Source: Hymenobacter norwichensis DSM 15439 (GTDB taxonomy: Bacteria > Bacteroidota > Bacteroidia > Cytophagales > Hymenobacteraceae). From it: a stretch of DNA of 64,000 bases. Location: NCBI RefSeq assembly GCF_000420705.1, contig NZ_ATVL01000010.1, positions 434,001-498,000 of the forward strand, given 5' to 3'. Made by a program: the position numbers and the translations under genes. The notes under the pieces are model-generated. The model was not told the origin of the DNA and searched no databases. It worked only from the letters and a program-made list of their open reading frames with translations. Each line of letters begins with the position of its first letter. The stretch's first letter is position 1. Below, in pieces: positions 7,136 through 15,609 of this stretch.

Positions 7136-9754
7136 CTAGAACCCAATGCCAATCCGTACGCCAGTGCCTACCCGCTCGCCGGATTGCAGGCCGGTGTAGA
7201 AATCCACGCGTATCACCTTGAATACGTGTTCCAGCCCGACGCCTATTTCCACGTAGTGGTCGGTTTCGGGGGTGGTTAGGTAGTTGAGCGAGGCCACTTC
7301 CTGCCACTTCAGTTGGCGCAACAGCGGTATTTTGTTTAGGAAGAAGCCGTTGAAATGGTGGTTGTAGTGCGCTTCCAGGAAGCGGTTTCGGGTGCTGTAG
7401 CGGTAGTAGTCGAGCAGCTGGAAGTCGGTGAAGTCGGCGGCCAGGTAAGTGCGGTTGCCGCTGAAGTGGCGGTAATCCATGAACGACAACTCGGGCTTAC
7501 CCAGGAAGCCGCCAGCCGCTACTTTGTAGGTGCTCGTACCCAACAGGCCCATGCCAATGCTCTGCCGAATACCGGCTTCCAGCAGCGTGTAGCGCACATC
7601 GGAGCCCAGTAAGCCGCCGAGGCCCTGCCGCCAGGTGCCCGAGAAGGTGGGGAACTTGGAGCTTAGGTTGATCTTGCCATCGGGGCGGCTGATGTAGCGC
7701 TGGCCGGGCCGGAAAGATGCCGTCAGCTCAACCGTGGCGGCTTGGTTACGGCCGAAACCGGTGCCGTTGGGCAGCTCGATATTCAGGGGCTGGTTGGGCG
7801 TGAAGGCCACGCCCGGCTTATCCACCCACAGGTCGATGGTGGTGTTTTCCAGTTGGCGCCGGTCGTAGTAGCTCAGGGTGCCTTGCAGCGTGAGGCCGTT
7901 CACTACCTCGTTTTGGTAGCTGACTTGCGCACCGTCGCGGCGGTAGAGCTTGGCGTAGTTGCGGTTTTTGAACAGCGTGTAGTACGTGTTGATGAACGGC
8001 GTCAGTTGGGAGCTGGCATCGAAATTCTCGATGAAGCGGCCCGCCTGGAAGCTCACCCGCGCCACCTTGGCCGGCGCGTATTGCCAGGTAGCGGCCAGGC
8101 TCGGGCTGATTAGCTCGTTGCTGAAGCCATAGCGCACCGAAGGCGTGATGGTATAGAACCGCCGGTCGTCGGTGCGCTGTGTGAATGTGACTTGCGGCTG
8201 AAGCACAGCGCCTTCCACGGTGTTGTAGTTGAGGATGTTGAAGACCGGCGCTACGTACCAGTACCGCTTCCGGAACGAGTTGGAGTAGCTGTAGCCACCC
8301 AGCAGTAAAGAGCTGGGAGAGAACTTGTTGCGCACCCGGTCCAAGGAATCCTGGTAGGGCCGCGAGTTGCGGATTACTTCGGTGCTATCTTTTACGTGGT
8401 AGTCTTTCTGCTCCTCGGCCGTCAGCGGAATGGGCCGCACGGTGTCCCAGTAACTGGAGTCCCGCTCGTTCACACCTTTCTCCACTAGCATCACCTCGCC
8501 GCGCTTCAGCTTGCCAATGCTCATGCCCACTGTGTCGCGCTCCGCGAGCTTGGTTTGGCGGCGCACCTCGCGGTTGAGGCCGGCCAGCTTGGGCTTCTGC
8601 TTGCGAATATCGGCGGCGGTTTCGCGGGTGACGGGGGCGTCGGCGGGCTCATTGGCGGCTACGGGCGGGGCGGGACGGTTGGGGTAAGTGGGCGTGACTT
8701 TGTAGTTGGAGAGTACCGCCGTGAGGTAGCCGCTACCCTTGAAGCCGAACGCCGTGAAACCCACTGTAATCTTCTGCGACTGAATCACCCACACGTCGGA
8801 AGGGCCCGGCGCGGGCGCAAACAGCTGCTCGATGTGAAACTGGTCCACGTAATCGAGCTGGGCGTTTTTGTCGAGGTCCAGGGAAATGGAATGGATGCGC
8901 CAGGTGCCATCCACGATGTAGATGTGGCCGCTGGAAAACACCGGGTCGGTGCGGCGGCGGGGCGTGACGCGGATTTTGTGCACCGTCACGCCGCCCTGTT
9001 GGGTGGTACCTTCCAGCTCGTATTTGTAGAACAACATGGCCCCATCGGCAATCGGCGACACGAAGCCGCGCTCGGAAAAGCCGCTTTTCAGCACGTTCTC
9101 GTAGAAATTGAGGCCCGCGCCGCGCCCGGCCCGGTTGAAGCTAATGCCTTTCGTGTCGCCGCTGACCCGCGAGGAAATCATACGCTCCTGTATCACGTTG
9201 GGCTGCCGGAAACTCATATCCGACACCGATTCGGAGAGGTAGAAAATGCCCGGCTTAATATCGGGACCCACTTTGATCAGGCCGAACACTTTGCCCGGTA
9301 CTTCCAGAAAGCGGGCCAGCGTTTTGATGTAGGCGCGGGCTCGGAAGGCAGCCACTTCGCGCAGATGATAGCGCCGCCACTGCTGCGCCTGCTGAATAAT
9401 GGCGTAGGCAGGGTCCCGGTCGGTGGAGCGCACCACCACTTCCTTCAGCTTGTAGCTGTCCGGCGTCAGGGTCACGTCGAAGACGGTGGCCGTGTCGCCG
9501 CCCGCCACGCGCACCTGCTCGATGCGCGGCTTGTAGCCCACGTACTGAAACACCAGCTCGTACTGGCCGGGCTGGAGCCGCAATTGGTAGTTGCCCTGCT
9601 CGTTGGTGGCGGTGCTGGTGGTAGTGGCGCGCACGGCCACGTTGGCGAAGGCTAGCGCCGTGCCCTGCGGATCGGTTATGCGGCCCCGTACTATGCCAGC
9701 CGAGGCAGTAAGCGTGACGAGCAGCAAAGTAAGTAGTAGGTAGTAACGCGGCAT
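7136..9754 (-). CDS. DUF5686 / CarboxypepD_reg-like outer-membrane protein
   Basis: An 872-residue exported protein. The start at 9754 (MPRYYLLLTLLL) gives a clean signal peptide ending ASAG; 16 further codons are open upstream but look untranslated. Residues about 21-100 form a CarboxypepD_reg-like beta domain (IVRGRITDPQGTALAFANVAV region). The rest matches the DUF5686 family: a central soluble part and a C-terminal series of amphipathic strands ending in GIGF, consistent with an outer-membrane beta-barrel. The role of DUF5686 proteins is not established. It is monocistronic, convergent with the FkbM-DUF4834 pair and divergent from recX. Confidence 0.88.
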   Translation of the reverse strand: MPRYYLLLTLLLVTLTASAGIVRGRITDPQGTALAFANVAVRATTTSTATNEQGNYQLRLQPGQYELVFQYVGYKPRIEQVRVAGGDTATVFDVTLTPDSYKLKEVVVRSTDRDPAYAIIQQAQQWRRYHLREVAAFRARAYIKTLARFLEVPGKVFGLIKVGPDIKPGIFYLSESVSDMSFRQPNVIQERMISSRVSGDTKGISFNRAGRGAGLNFYENVLKSGFSERGFVSPIADGAMLFYKYELEGTTQQGGVTVHKIRVTPRRRTDPVFSSGHIYIVDGTWRIHSISLDLDKNAQLDYVDQFHIEQLFAPAPGPSDVWVIQSQKITVGFTAFGFKGSGYLTAVLSNYKVTPTYPNRPAPPVAANEPADAPVTRETAADIRKQKPKLAGLNREVRRQTKLAERDTVGMSIGKLKRGEVMLVEKGVNERDSSYWDTVRPIPLTAEEQKDYHVKDSTEVIRNSRPYQDSLDRVRNKFSPSSLLLGGYSYSNSFRKRYWYVAPVFNILNYNTVEGAVLQPQVTFTQRTDDRRFYTITPSVRYGFSNELISPSLAATWQYAPAKVARVSFQAGRFIENFDASSQLTPFINTYYTLFKNRNYAKLYRRDGAQVSYQNEVVNGLTLQGTLSYYDRRQLENTTIDLWVDKPGVAFTPNQPLNIELPNGTGFGRNQAATVELTASFRPGQRYISRPDGKINLSSKFPTFSGTWRQGLGGLLGSDVRYTLLEAGIRQSIGMGLLGTSTYKVAAGGFLGKPELSFMDYRHFSGNRTYLAADFTDFQLLDYYRYSTRNRFLEAHYNHHFNGFFLNKIPLLRQLKWQEVASLNYLTTPETDHYVEIGVGLEHVFKVIRVDFYTGLQSGERVGTGVRIGIGF

Positions 9755-9977
9755 TCGGCAACGAGTATAGTTGGTAGCAAGATAGATAGGATAGCCTACC
9801 AAAAGGTTGTCTGTGTACTGAACAACAACCCGATTCCGGGGGCGGTTTGTAGCCAGGTTGCCGGTAGCTTTATTTCACTAACGCGGCCAGCTACGGAATG
9901 CGTACGGCCCGATTGGTGTTGTTTCCCCGGCCCTCAAGTGCCTATTTGCATTGATTGTATTCCCCTTGCCCCCGTTT

Positions 9978-10487
9978 ATGTACCAGCCCGACAAAAAGAA
10001 GAAAACCTACACGCCCGGCGAAGCTCTCCACAAAATAGCCGCCTTTTGCGCCTACCAGGAGCGCAACCAGAAGGAGGTGGAAAGCAAACTGCGCGAGTAT
10101 GGCCTGGACGAGGACGAAGCCGGCGAAATTATCATCCGGCTGAGCCGGGAAAAGCTGCTTGATGAGGAACGCTACGCGCAGGCCTATGTGCGCGGGCACT
10201 ACCGCAACAAGAAGTGGGGCCGCCGCCGCATCACGCAGGAGCTTAAGCAAAAAGGTATTTCCGAGTACTGCATCAAGTCGGGCCTCAAGGAAATCGACGG
10301 CGACGAATACTACCAGAACCTGCTGAACCTACTGGAAAAAAAGGACCGCCAGGAAAAGGAGCGCAACCCCCGCATCCGCCGCCAGAAGATTCAGGTGTAC
10401 CTCACCGGCAAAGGCTACGAGCAGGACCTCATCAAAATAGCCCTCGATGACTTAGGCAAAGCGCCGGAGGAAGACGATGAGGAGTAG
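9978..10487 (+). CDS. recX: Regulatory protein RecX
   Basis: A 169-residue RecX homologue with the three-helix tandem repeats of the family, including KEVESKLREYGLDEDEAGEII near residues 35-55, the RYAQAYVRGHYRNKKWGRRRI segment near 70-92 and a third repeat with KIQVYLTGKGYEQDLI. RecX caps or modulates RecA filaments and thereby tunes recombination and the SOS response. ATG 9978 starts MYQPDKKKKTY; nine extra codons upstream are open but have no better start. The acidic C-terminus (EEDDEE) is unremarkable. recA is not in this window, so regulation by co-transcription cannot be assessed. Confidence 0.92.
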   Translation: MYQPDKKKKTYTPGEALHKIAAFCAYQERNQKEVESKLREYGLDEDEAGEIIIRLSREKLLDEERYAQAYVRGHYRNKKWGRRRITQELKQKGISEYCIKSGLKEIDGDEYYQNLLNLLEKKDRQEKERNPRIRRQKIQVYLTGKGYEQDLIKIALDDLGKAPEEDDEE

Positions 10488-10527
10488 GGTATTGAGGACA
10501 GTAGCTGTCTTGTAAATACGATAGGCC

Positions 10528-10624
10528 GTCATGCAGAGGCGGAGCCGAAGCATCTCGCGTACTGATGTTGGAATAGCAACCTGACGTCAGCACGCGAGAT
10601 GCTTCGGCTCCGCCTCTGCATGAC
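10528..10624. repeat. Palindromic intergenic element (33-bp perfect arms)
   Basis: Arms 10528-10560 and 10592-10624 are exact inverted copies of 33 bp, starting GTCATGCAGAGGCGGAGCCG on the plus strand. The 31-bp centre continues the pairing imperfectly. The element lies between the stops of recX and the convergent zinc-ribbon gene. There is no transposase and no T-run typical of a terminator, so it is best read as a REP/MITE-like repeat, although as RNA it would also fold strongly. Confidence 0.88.
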
Positions 10625-10663
10625 GTTAGGAATCGGGCTCAAATGCTCAACTGTTCGCAGATT

Positions 10664-11071
10664 CTAGTTGATGATGCGCACTTGGTACGATTCGCCTTTG
10701 TCGCGAATGAGACAGGCGCCATTCAGGAGCACCATGTTGGGGTTTTGCAGATGCTGGACGGGGTTACGCACCAACGGAATTTCGTGGTGGCACCAGCGGC
10801 ATTTGGGGCCGGCGGTGGGCGTGAAGTGGCCGCCGCACGGGCAGGCTGGCAAGGTGGTGGCAATTTGGGCGAGTAGCTCTGGGGTAGCTCCGTAGTACAC
10901 CAGCTCCTGCGCTTCCCGGTTCAGATAAACGTTGGAGCACTGCGAGCAATAGAAGTGCGGAAACGCTTCGCTCATGCCGCTGGAGCGCCAACCAATATTG
11001 TCTTGCTGGCAACTGGGGCAGTGCAAATTCCCAACCCATTGCAAGCTGCCCTCATATTCTACGATTTCCAT
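10664..11071 (-). CDS. Hypothetical zinc-ribbon protein
   Basis: A 135-residue cytoplasmic protein of unknown function. Four cysteine pairs are visible: CPSC near residues 18-21, CSQC near 42-45, CPCG near 77-80 and CRWC near 91-94. Their order fits two zinc ribbons, one in each half. The protein has no signal peptide or membrane segment. It follows the DUF4230 gene by 11 bases on the same strand, so the two are probably one operon. Partners could be nucleic acid or protein; the sequence does not decide. Confidence 0.72.
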   Translation of the reverse strand: MEIVEYEGSLQWVGNLHCPSCQQDNIGWRSSGMSEAFPHFYCSQCSNVYLNREAQELVYYGATPELLAQIATTLPACPCGGHFTPTAGPKCRWCHHEIPLVRNPVQHLQNPNMVLLNGACLIRDKGESYQVRIIN

Positions 11072-11082
11072 AAGCTGAAAAG

Positions 11083-11718
11083 TTAGCGTTGCGCCGGGCG
11101 GAGCGGGTTTTGCATTTGCTGCGTTAAGATTACGCGGCGGCCGGTCATGGTTTCCAGCATGGGCTTCAGGATTTGCTGGGCATTCCTTTCAGTTTCAGCC
11201 AGAATGCCGGATTGCAGGGCAGCGCGGCGCACGTTGGTTTCCGCGTATTTATAGCCCGCATCTACCAACTCGGCGTCCTTGAAAAAGCCGTTTTCCACGC
11301 TGTACACGCGGCTGGCGCTGTGGTCGATTTGCCACGTGCACAGCTCGGCGGGCGGCAGCGCCACGCGCACCACGGAGTCGCCTTCAAACACCACGTCCTG
11401 GGCCCGCACCTTGCGCAAATCCAGGCAGCCGATGGCGTTGCCGGCCACGATGAGAGCCACTTTGGCATCGGGCAGGAAACGGTAGGTGCTTTTCTTGTAC
11501 TCCACCACATCCTTGAAATGGTAGCGCACCAGCTCCAGGCGGCCCAGACTTTCCACTTTCTCCAGTACTGTATTGTGCGTGACGGTGATGCGCGGGGCAG
11601 GGTCCAAGGGGTTTTCGAGCCCGTCCAGCGCCGGCCGGACTTTCGTCCAGAGAAACCACCCCAGCCCCACCAGAAACAGCAGCGGCAACAAACGGCGGAG
11701 CAACAAGGAAAACGACAT
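11083..11718 (-). CDS. DUF4230-family membrane-anchored protein
   Basis: A 211-residue protein with the DUF4230 pattern: an N-terminal membrane anchor (residues about 4-23, LLLRRLLPLLFLVGLGWFLW), then an extracytoplasmic domain with the family's VLEKVESLGRLELVRY strand and a C-terminal helical part (RNAQQILKPMLETMTG). The start at 11718 is used because the preceding nine codons (MFSCFCCYR) spoil the anchor. Function of the family is not established. It is the first gene of a likely two-gene unit with the zinc-ribbon protein. Confidence 0.82.
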   Translation of the reverse strand: MSFSLLLRRLLPLLFLVGLGWFLWTKVRPALDGLENPLDPAPRITVTHNTVLEKVESLGRLELVRYHFKDVVEYKKSTYRFLPDAKVALIVAGNAIGCLDLRKVRAQDVVFEGDSVVRVALPPAELCTWQIDHSASRVYSVENGFFKDAELVDAGYKYAETNVRRAALQSGILAETERNAQQILKPMLETMTGRRVILTQQMQNPLRPAQR

Positions 11719-11815
11719 ACGGTAGCAGCAAAAGCAAGAGAACAATTGGTTGTTCTACGGCATTGCCGCAAGTTTTGCCGACGAGCTACCCCCGAAAATA
11801 ACGCAGTGCGTGGCT

Positions 11816-12736
11816 TCAGCTGCCAGCCGGCCACCATGCACTACGGCTCCCAAACCGCTGCCGGAACCCGGTCCAGCCTTGCAAGCCGCCGGTGTGCACC
11901 GCTACCACCGTGGAGTGAGGCGCAAAGTAGTCGTGGCGCAGCAAATCGAAGATGCCGTACAGGAGCTTGCCCGTGTAAATAGGGTCGAGCAGGACGCCGT
12001 ATTGGGTTTCGAACTCCTGAATGAAGCGCAGCAGCTCCGGCGAGAAATGCGCGTAGCCGCCTAGGTGGTAGTCGGTGCGCAGGTCGTAGTTGGGGTAGGT
12101 GCGGCCGGTGGCGGCTTGGGTTAGCGCGTTAATGTCGGTGCGCAGAAACTCGCCACCTTTCAGGGCCGCTATGCCTACTACCTGGTGCTGGCCAGCCAAG
12201 CCAGTAAGCAGGCCCGCTAGCGTGCCGCCTGTGCCGCAGGCCACGCACAGGTAGTCGAAGGCGGTTTCAGTGGTCAATTCGCTTACTAGTTCGGCGCAGC
12301 CCGGTAGGGCCAGGGTGTTGGAGCCGCCTTCGGGAATGACGTAGGCCGGGCCGGTTTCGCGCAGTAGCTCCGCCAGAAAATCCGGGTCGTGCTTGCGGCG
12401 GTAGGTGGTGCGGTCGAGGTAGCGCAGCTGCATTCCGTTGGCGGCGGCGCGGGCTAGGGTGGGGTTGAGGGGTTGGGTTTCCTCTCCCCGAATCAGGCCA
12501 ATGGTGCGCAGTCCTTGCAGGCGGCCCGCAGCGGCCACGGCGGCAATATGGTTGGAAAACGCCCCGCCAAAAGTCAGCAGCGTATCGTGGCCAGCCTGGC
12601 GGGCTGCCTTGAGGTTGTATTTCAGCTTGCGCCACTTGTTGCCCGGCAGCTCAGGGTGCGCCAGGTCGTCGCGCAGGAGCAGCAGCCGGATGTGGCGGCG
12701 GGTGGCTTCGGGAGCGGTTATGGGTTGGAGGAGCAT
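11816..12736 (-). CDS. PLP-dependent ACC deaminase / D-cysteine desulfhydrase family enzyme
   Basis: A 306-residue fold-type II PLP enzyme. The segment GNKWRKLKYNL near residues 32-42 contains the Schiff-base lysine in this family, followed by the TFGGAFSNH motif (about 55-63) that binds the cofactor phosphate and substrate carboxylate. A glycine-rich loop (CGTGGTLAGLL) is further on. Family members degrade D-cysteine to pyruvate, ammonia and sulfide, or deaminate 1-aminocyclopropane-1-carboxylate; in Bacteroidota the desulfhydrase role is the more common annotation, but the residues that separate the two activities were not resolved here. It is flanked upstream by a 44-bp-arm palindrome. Confidence 0.85.
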   Translation of the reverse strand: MLLQPITAPEATRRHIRLLLLRDDLAHPELPGNKWRKLKYNLKAARQAGHDTLLTFGGAFSNHIAAVAAAGRLQGLRTIGLIRGEETQPLNPTLARAAANGMQLRYLDRTTYRRKHDPDFLAELLRETGPAYVIPEGGSNTLALPGCAELVSELTTETAFDYLCVACGTGGTLAGLLTGLAGQHQVVGIAALKGGEFLRTDINALTQAATGRTYPNYDLRTDYHLGGYAHFSPELLRFIQEFETQYGVLLDPIYTGKLLYGIFDLLRHDYFAPHSTVVAVHTGGLQGWTGFRQRFGSRSAWWPAGS

Positions 12737-12743
12737 AAAAGGG

Positions 12744-12851
12744 TTTCTCGCAGAGGTGCGCAGAGGAAAACGCAGAGGTTCGCAGTGTGCAACGATTTAC
12801 GTTAGACCACTGCGAACCTCTGCGTTTTCCTCTGCGCACCTCTGCGAGAAA
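12744..12851. repeat. Perfect 44-bp inverted repeat with internal CGCAGAGG units
   Basis: Arms 12744-12787 and 12808-12851 are exact reverse complements around a 20-nt centre. Each arm is itself repetitive: CGCAGAGG occurs three times, spaced 10-12 bp, followed by CGCAGTG. It fills nearly the whole gap between the YfhO stop (12856) and the desulfhydrase start (12736), which are co-directional. Transcripts through it would form a very stable hairpin. No coding sequence or target-site duplication was recognised. Confidence 0.92.
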
Positions 12852-12855
12852 AGTA

Positions 12856-15471
12856 TTACACCAAAGCTGGCTCAGTAGCCGACGGCTTCTGCCGCAGGGC
12901 ATATACCACGGCCCCAATCAGCGCCAGAATCAGCAGCACCGACGAAACCAACGACACCGTGTTGCCGATGGCATACTCCGTGGGCTCGAATTTGAACTCG
13001 ATGGTGTGGCTGCCGGCGGGCAGCGGTAGGGCGCGCAGCACGTAGTTGGCCCGCACGTAGGGCACTTTCTTGCCGTCAACGTAGGCGTTCCAGCCATCGG
13101 CGTAATAGATTTCCGAAAACACCACAAAGGCATCGGCGGTAGCGGTGGCGCGGTACGTCAGGGCATCGGGCTCGTACTTGGTTAGCACGATGGTGGAGCC
13201 GGGTGCGCTGTAGCTGGTTTTGCTAAGCGGAAACTTAGACGCATCCACTACGGCCGTGGTAGCCGGGTTCAAACCAGTTAGGGCGTTGATTTCCTGGTCG
13301 GGGTTCTGCACCTTCTGGATGTCGTTTACAAACCACGCATTGCCGAGGGCGCCGGGGTTGCGCTGCACCTGCTCGGGCGTGCCCTGCTGCCCTTCCTGCT
13401 GTGGCCCCTGCGCCGGCTGAATGATGTAGCGCGCGTTCAGCATGTTGAGCACCTGCAAGTTGTTGCGCGAAATCTGCCGCTCAATCAACTCCTGGTAGCG
13501 GCGCAGCTTGGCGCCGTGGTAGCCGCCAATGCTCTTGTGGAAATACGAGGTCTGGGCTTCGTTGAAAGGGTTGGCCAAGTTCAGTACCCGGTAGCTAAGG
13601 TCTTTGTCCTGCAAAATCTGCTGGTCAGCCGCCGAAGGCACGAAGCCTTGGGCTACGGTTTCCGTCTGGAAGTTGTCGTCGTTGAGGTAGCGCTTGTCCA
13701 CGCCCCACAAATCCACCAGCGTCAATATACCCACCAGCGCCGCCGCCATGCCCGCCGACAGCTTGCGCTGCAAGTAAAACCACAGCGTACCGGCTGCCAG
13801 CGCAATAAACACAATGGAGCGCAACACGTCCGTCCGCAGCAGCGAAGCGCGGTCTTGCCGAATAGCATCCAGCGGGAAGCCTTGTTGCTGAAGCTGGGCA
13901 TCAATAGGCGCCGAGAAATCAGCCCCGAGGCCAATTAGAAACGCCAGTACGCACACACCCACCGTGACACCTAGCGCCAGTAGCACTTTGCGCTTGAGGT
14001 CGGCGGTTTCGGGAGCATCTACGGTGGTTTTGGCACTCAGGGCGGCCAGGCTGGGGTGCGTGCTGGCCCCAGCAGCGGCCAGGCCCACCACCCGGTTGCG
14101 CAGCACGCGGCCCAGCGCTAGTACCGCCAGTAGCGGCATAGCCAGCTGCGCAATCACTAACGCCATGCTCACCGCCCGGAACTTGTTGTAGCCTGGGAAG
14201 TAGTCGAACATCAGGTAGTTGAACGTCTCGAAGTTCTTACCCCAGGCCAGTACAATCGACAGCAGCGTGCCGGCTGCCAGCCAAGTGCGGGTGCGCCGGT
14301 CGGCTACCAGCAGGCCCAGCACAAACAGGAAGCACACAATAGCGCCCACGTACACCGGGCCACTGGTAATGGGCTGGTCGCCCCAATAGGTAGGCATATG
14401 GGCCAGATAGTCGGCGAGCTGCACGGGCGGCACACCCAAGGCGCTGAGGGCCTTGCCAGTGGCCGAATTGTCGCTGAGCTTCATTTGCGAAGCGCCGCCG
14501 TAGAAGTTCGGAATCAGCAGCGTGATAGTTTCACCAATGCCGTAGCTGTAGCTGAACGCGTATTCCCGGTCGAGGCCCGAGCCGCCGGTGCCATCGTCGC
14601 CGGCCGCCGCCGCGGGGGCAGGCTGGCCGGGGTCGGCGGGGGCTGGGGTTTTTAGTTCCGAGCGGCCCCGAATGCTGTATTTACCGTATTCGGCGGTGGT
14701 GTAAAGGCGGCCAAAGCTTACGCCCACAGCTAACAGCGCCGCCAAACCCAGCAGCACCGTGCGGCCCATAAAGTCCGCCAGGCGCTTTTCGCGGAACGCA
14801 AAAACCAATTCTACGATGCCGAACACCAGCACCAGCAGCAACAGGTAGTAGGTGATTTGCAAGTGGTTGGAGCGCACGTTCATGGCTAGCCCCAAAGCAA
14901 ACAGCGCCGTACCCAGCCACCGGTTACGCCGAAACGCCACTATCAAGCCCGCCAATACCAGCGGCGCGTAAGCTAGCGCCAAGCTCTTGGTGTTGTGCCC
15001 GGCCGCCAGAATTACAATGTTGTAGCTGGTGAAGCCCAGTGCCACTGCGCCCACGCCGCTGACCATTGGCGTAAGGCCCACGGCTACGAACAGAATGTAA
15101 CCGCACACCAGCGCCAAAAACAAGTTGGCTACCACCGCCGGCAAGCCCAGCGTGAAAATACTATGCAGGTACACGCTCAGGTCGCCGGGGAAGCGGGTGC
15201 TGATGAGGTAGGTAGGCATCCCCGAGAACATGGAGTTGGTCCAGAGCACTTCCTTGCCGGCCGCACGGGCCAGCTGTAACTCGTGGGCGCCCCCATTGAA
15301 CTGCACGATGTCGTGCTGGCTCAGGGTTTTGCCCCCGAATACAATGGGCGAGAAGTACAGCACGGCCAGCACCAGAAAGAACAGCACGGCCAGCAGGTGG
15401 GGCAAGGCCCGCCACCACAGCGGCGCGGCAACCGGCGCGGCGGCCGTCGGGGCAGAGAAAACGGTAGACAT
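12856..15471 (-). CDS. YfhO-family polytopic membrane protein
   Basis: An 871-residue protein with the architecture of YfhO. A first transmembrane helix (residues about 24-44) is followed by the segment with GGKTLSQHDIVQFNGGAHEL, then some ten or more transmembrane helices, a large extracytoplasmic domain from about residue 590 and a final helix near the C-terminus (SLVSSVLLILALIGAVVYAL region). YfhO proteins are GT-C-like; B. subtilis YfhO is linked to lipoteichoic acid glycosylation, but the substrate in Bacteroidota is unknown. A -7 variant TACCTTCG lies about 30 bases upstream of the start on the minus strand. No partner gene is adjacent. Confidence 0.88.
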   Translation of the reverse strand: MSTVFSAPTAAAPVAAPLWWRALPHLLAVLFFLVLAVLYFSPIVFGGKTLSQHDIVQFNGGAHELQLARAAGKEVLWTNSMFSGMPTYLISTRFPGDLSVYLHSIFTLGLPAVVANLFLALVCGYILFVAVGLTPMVSGVGAVALGFTSYNIVILAAGHNTKSLALAYAPLVLAGLIVAFRRNRWLGTALFALGLAMNVRSNHLQITYYLLLLVLVFGIVELVFAFREKRLADFMGRTVLLGLAALLAVGVSFGRLYTTAEYGKYSIRGRSELKTPAPADPGQPAPAAAAGDDGTGGSGLDREYAFSYSYGIGETITLLIPNFYGGASQMKLSDNSATGKALSALGVPPVQLADYLAHMPTYWGDQPITSGPVYVGAIVCFLFVLGLLVADRRTRTWLAAGTLLSIVLAWGKNFETFNYLMFDYFPGYNKFRAVSMALVIAQLAMPLLAVLALGRVLRNRVVGLAAAGASTHPSLAALSAKTTVDAPETADLKRKVLLALGVTVGVCVLAFLIGLGADFSAPIDAQLQQQGFPLDAIRQDRASLLRTDVLRSIVFIALAAGTLWFYLQRKLSAGMAAALVGILTLVDLWGVDKRYLNDDNFQTETVAQGFVPSAADQQILQDKDLSYRVLNLANPFNEAQTSYFHKSIGGYHGAKLRRYQELIERQISRNNLQVLNMLNARYIIQPAQGPQQEGQQGTPEQVQRNPGALGNAWFVNDIQKVQNPDQEINALTGLNPATTAVVDASKFPLSKTSYSAPGSTIVLTKYEPDALTYRATATADAFVVFSEIYYADGWNAYVDGKKVPYVRANYVLRALPLPAGSHTIEFKFEPTEYAIGNTVSLVSSVLLILALIGAVVYALRQKPSATEPALV

Positions 15472-15526
15472 CAGCAGGGAATAGGAATTCTAAAATCCGT
15501 CCGAAGGTAGCAAACCCCCTAAAGAA

Positions 15527-15609
15527 AGCTATTAGCTGCTGGCGGTTAGCTGTTGGCTTTTCCGGTTCTATTCAAAAAGCCAGTGGCCAGCAGCCATCAG
15601 CTAACTGCT
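15527..15609. repeat. Imperfect palindromic repeat (TTAGCTG/TTGGC family, copy 1)
   Basis: The left arm 15527-15561 and right arm 15574-15609 are imperfect inverted copies built from AGCTATTAGCTGCTGGC-like units. The right arm runs 13 bases into rarD and supplies its last codons and stop. The same unit recurs as the arms of the inverted repeat at 63527-63693, so this looks like a dispersed family and not a gene-specific terminator. Confidence 0.75.

Noticed and set aside
8555..9655. Long plus-strand open frame of 366 codons opposite the DUF5686 gene
   Set aside because: Composition (Gly/Ala/His/Arg-rich, no domain) is that of an antisense shadow of a GC-rich gene; the minus-strand frame carries the recognisable protein.
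11173..11982. Plus-strand open frame of 269 codons
   Set aside because: Lies antisense to DUF4230 and the end of the desulfhydrase and has no family resemblance.
12744..12851. CRISPR-like direct repeats (CGCAGAGG three times per arm)
   Set aside because: Units are 8 bp, spacing 2-4 bp, and arranged as a palindrome. There are no unique spacers and no cas genes.
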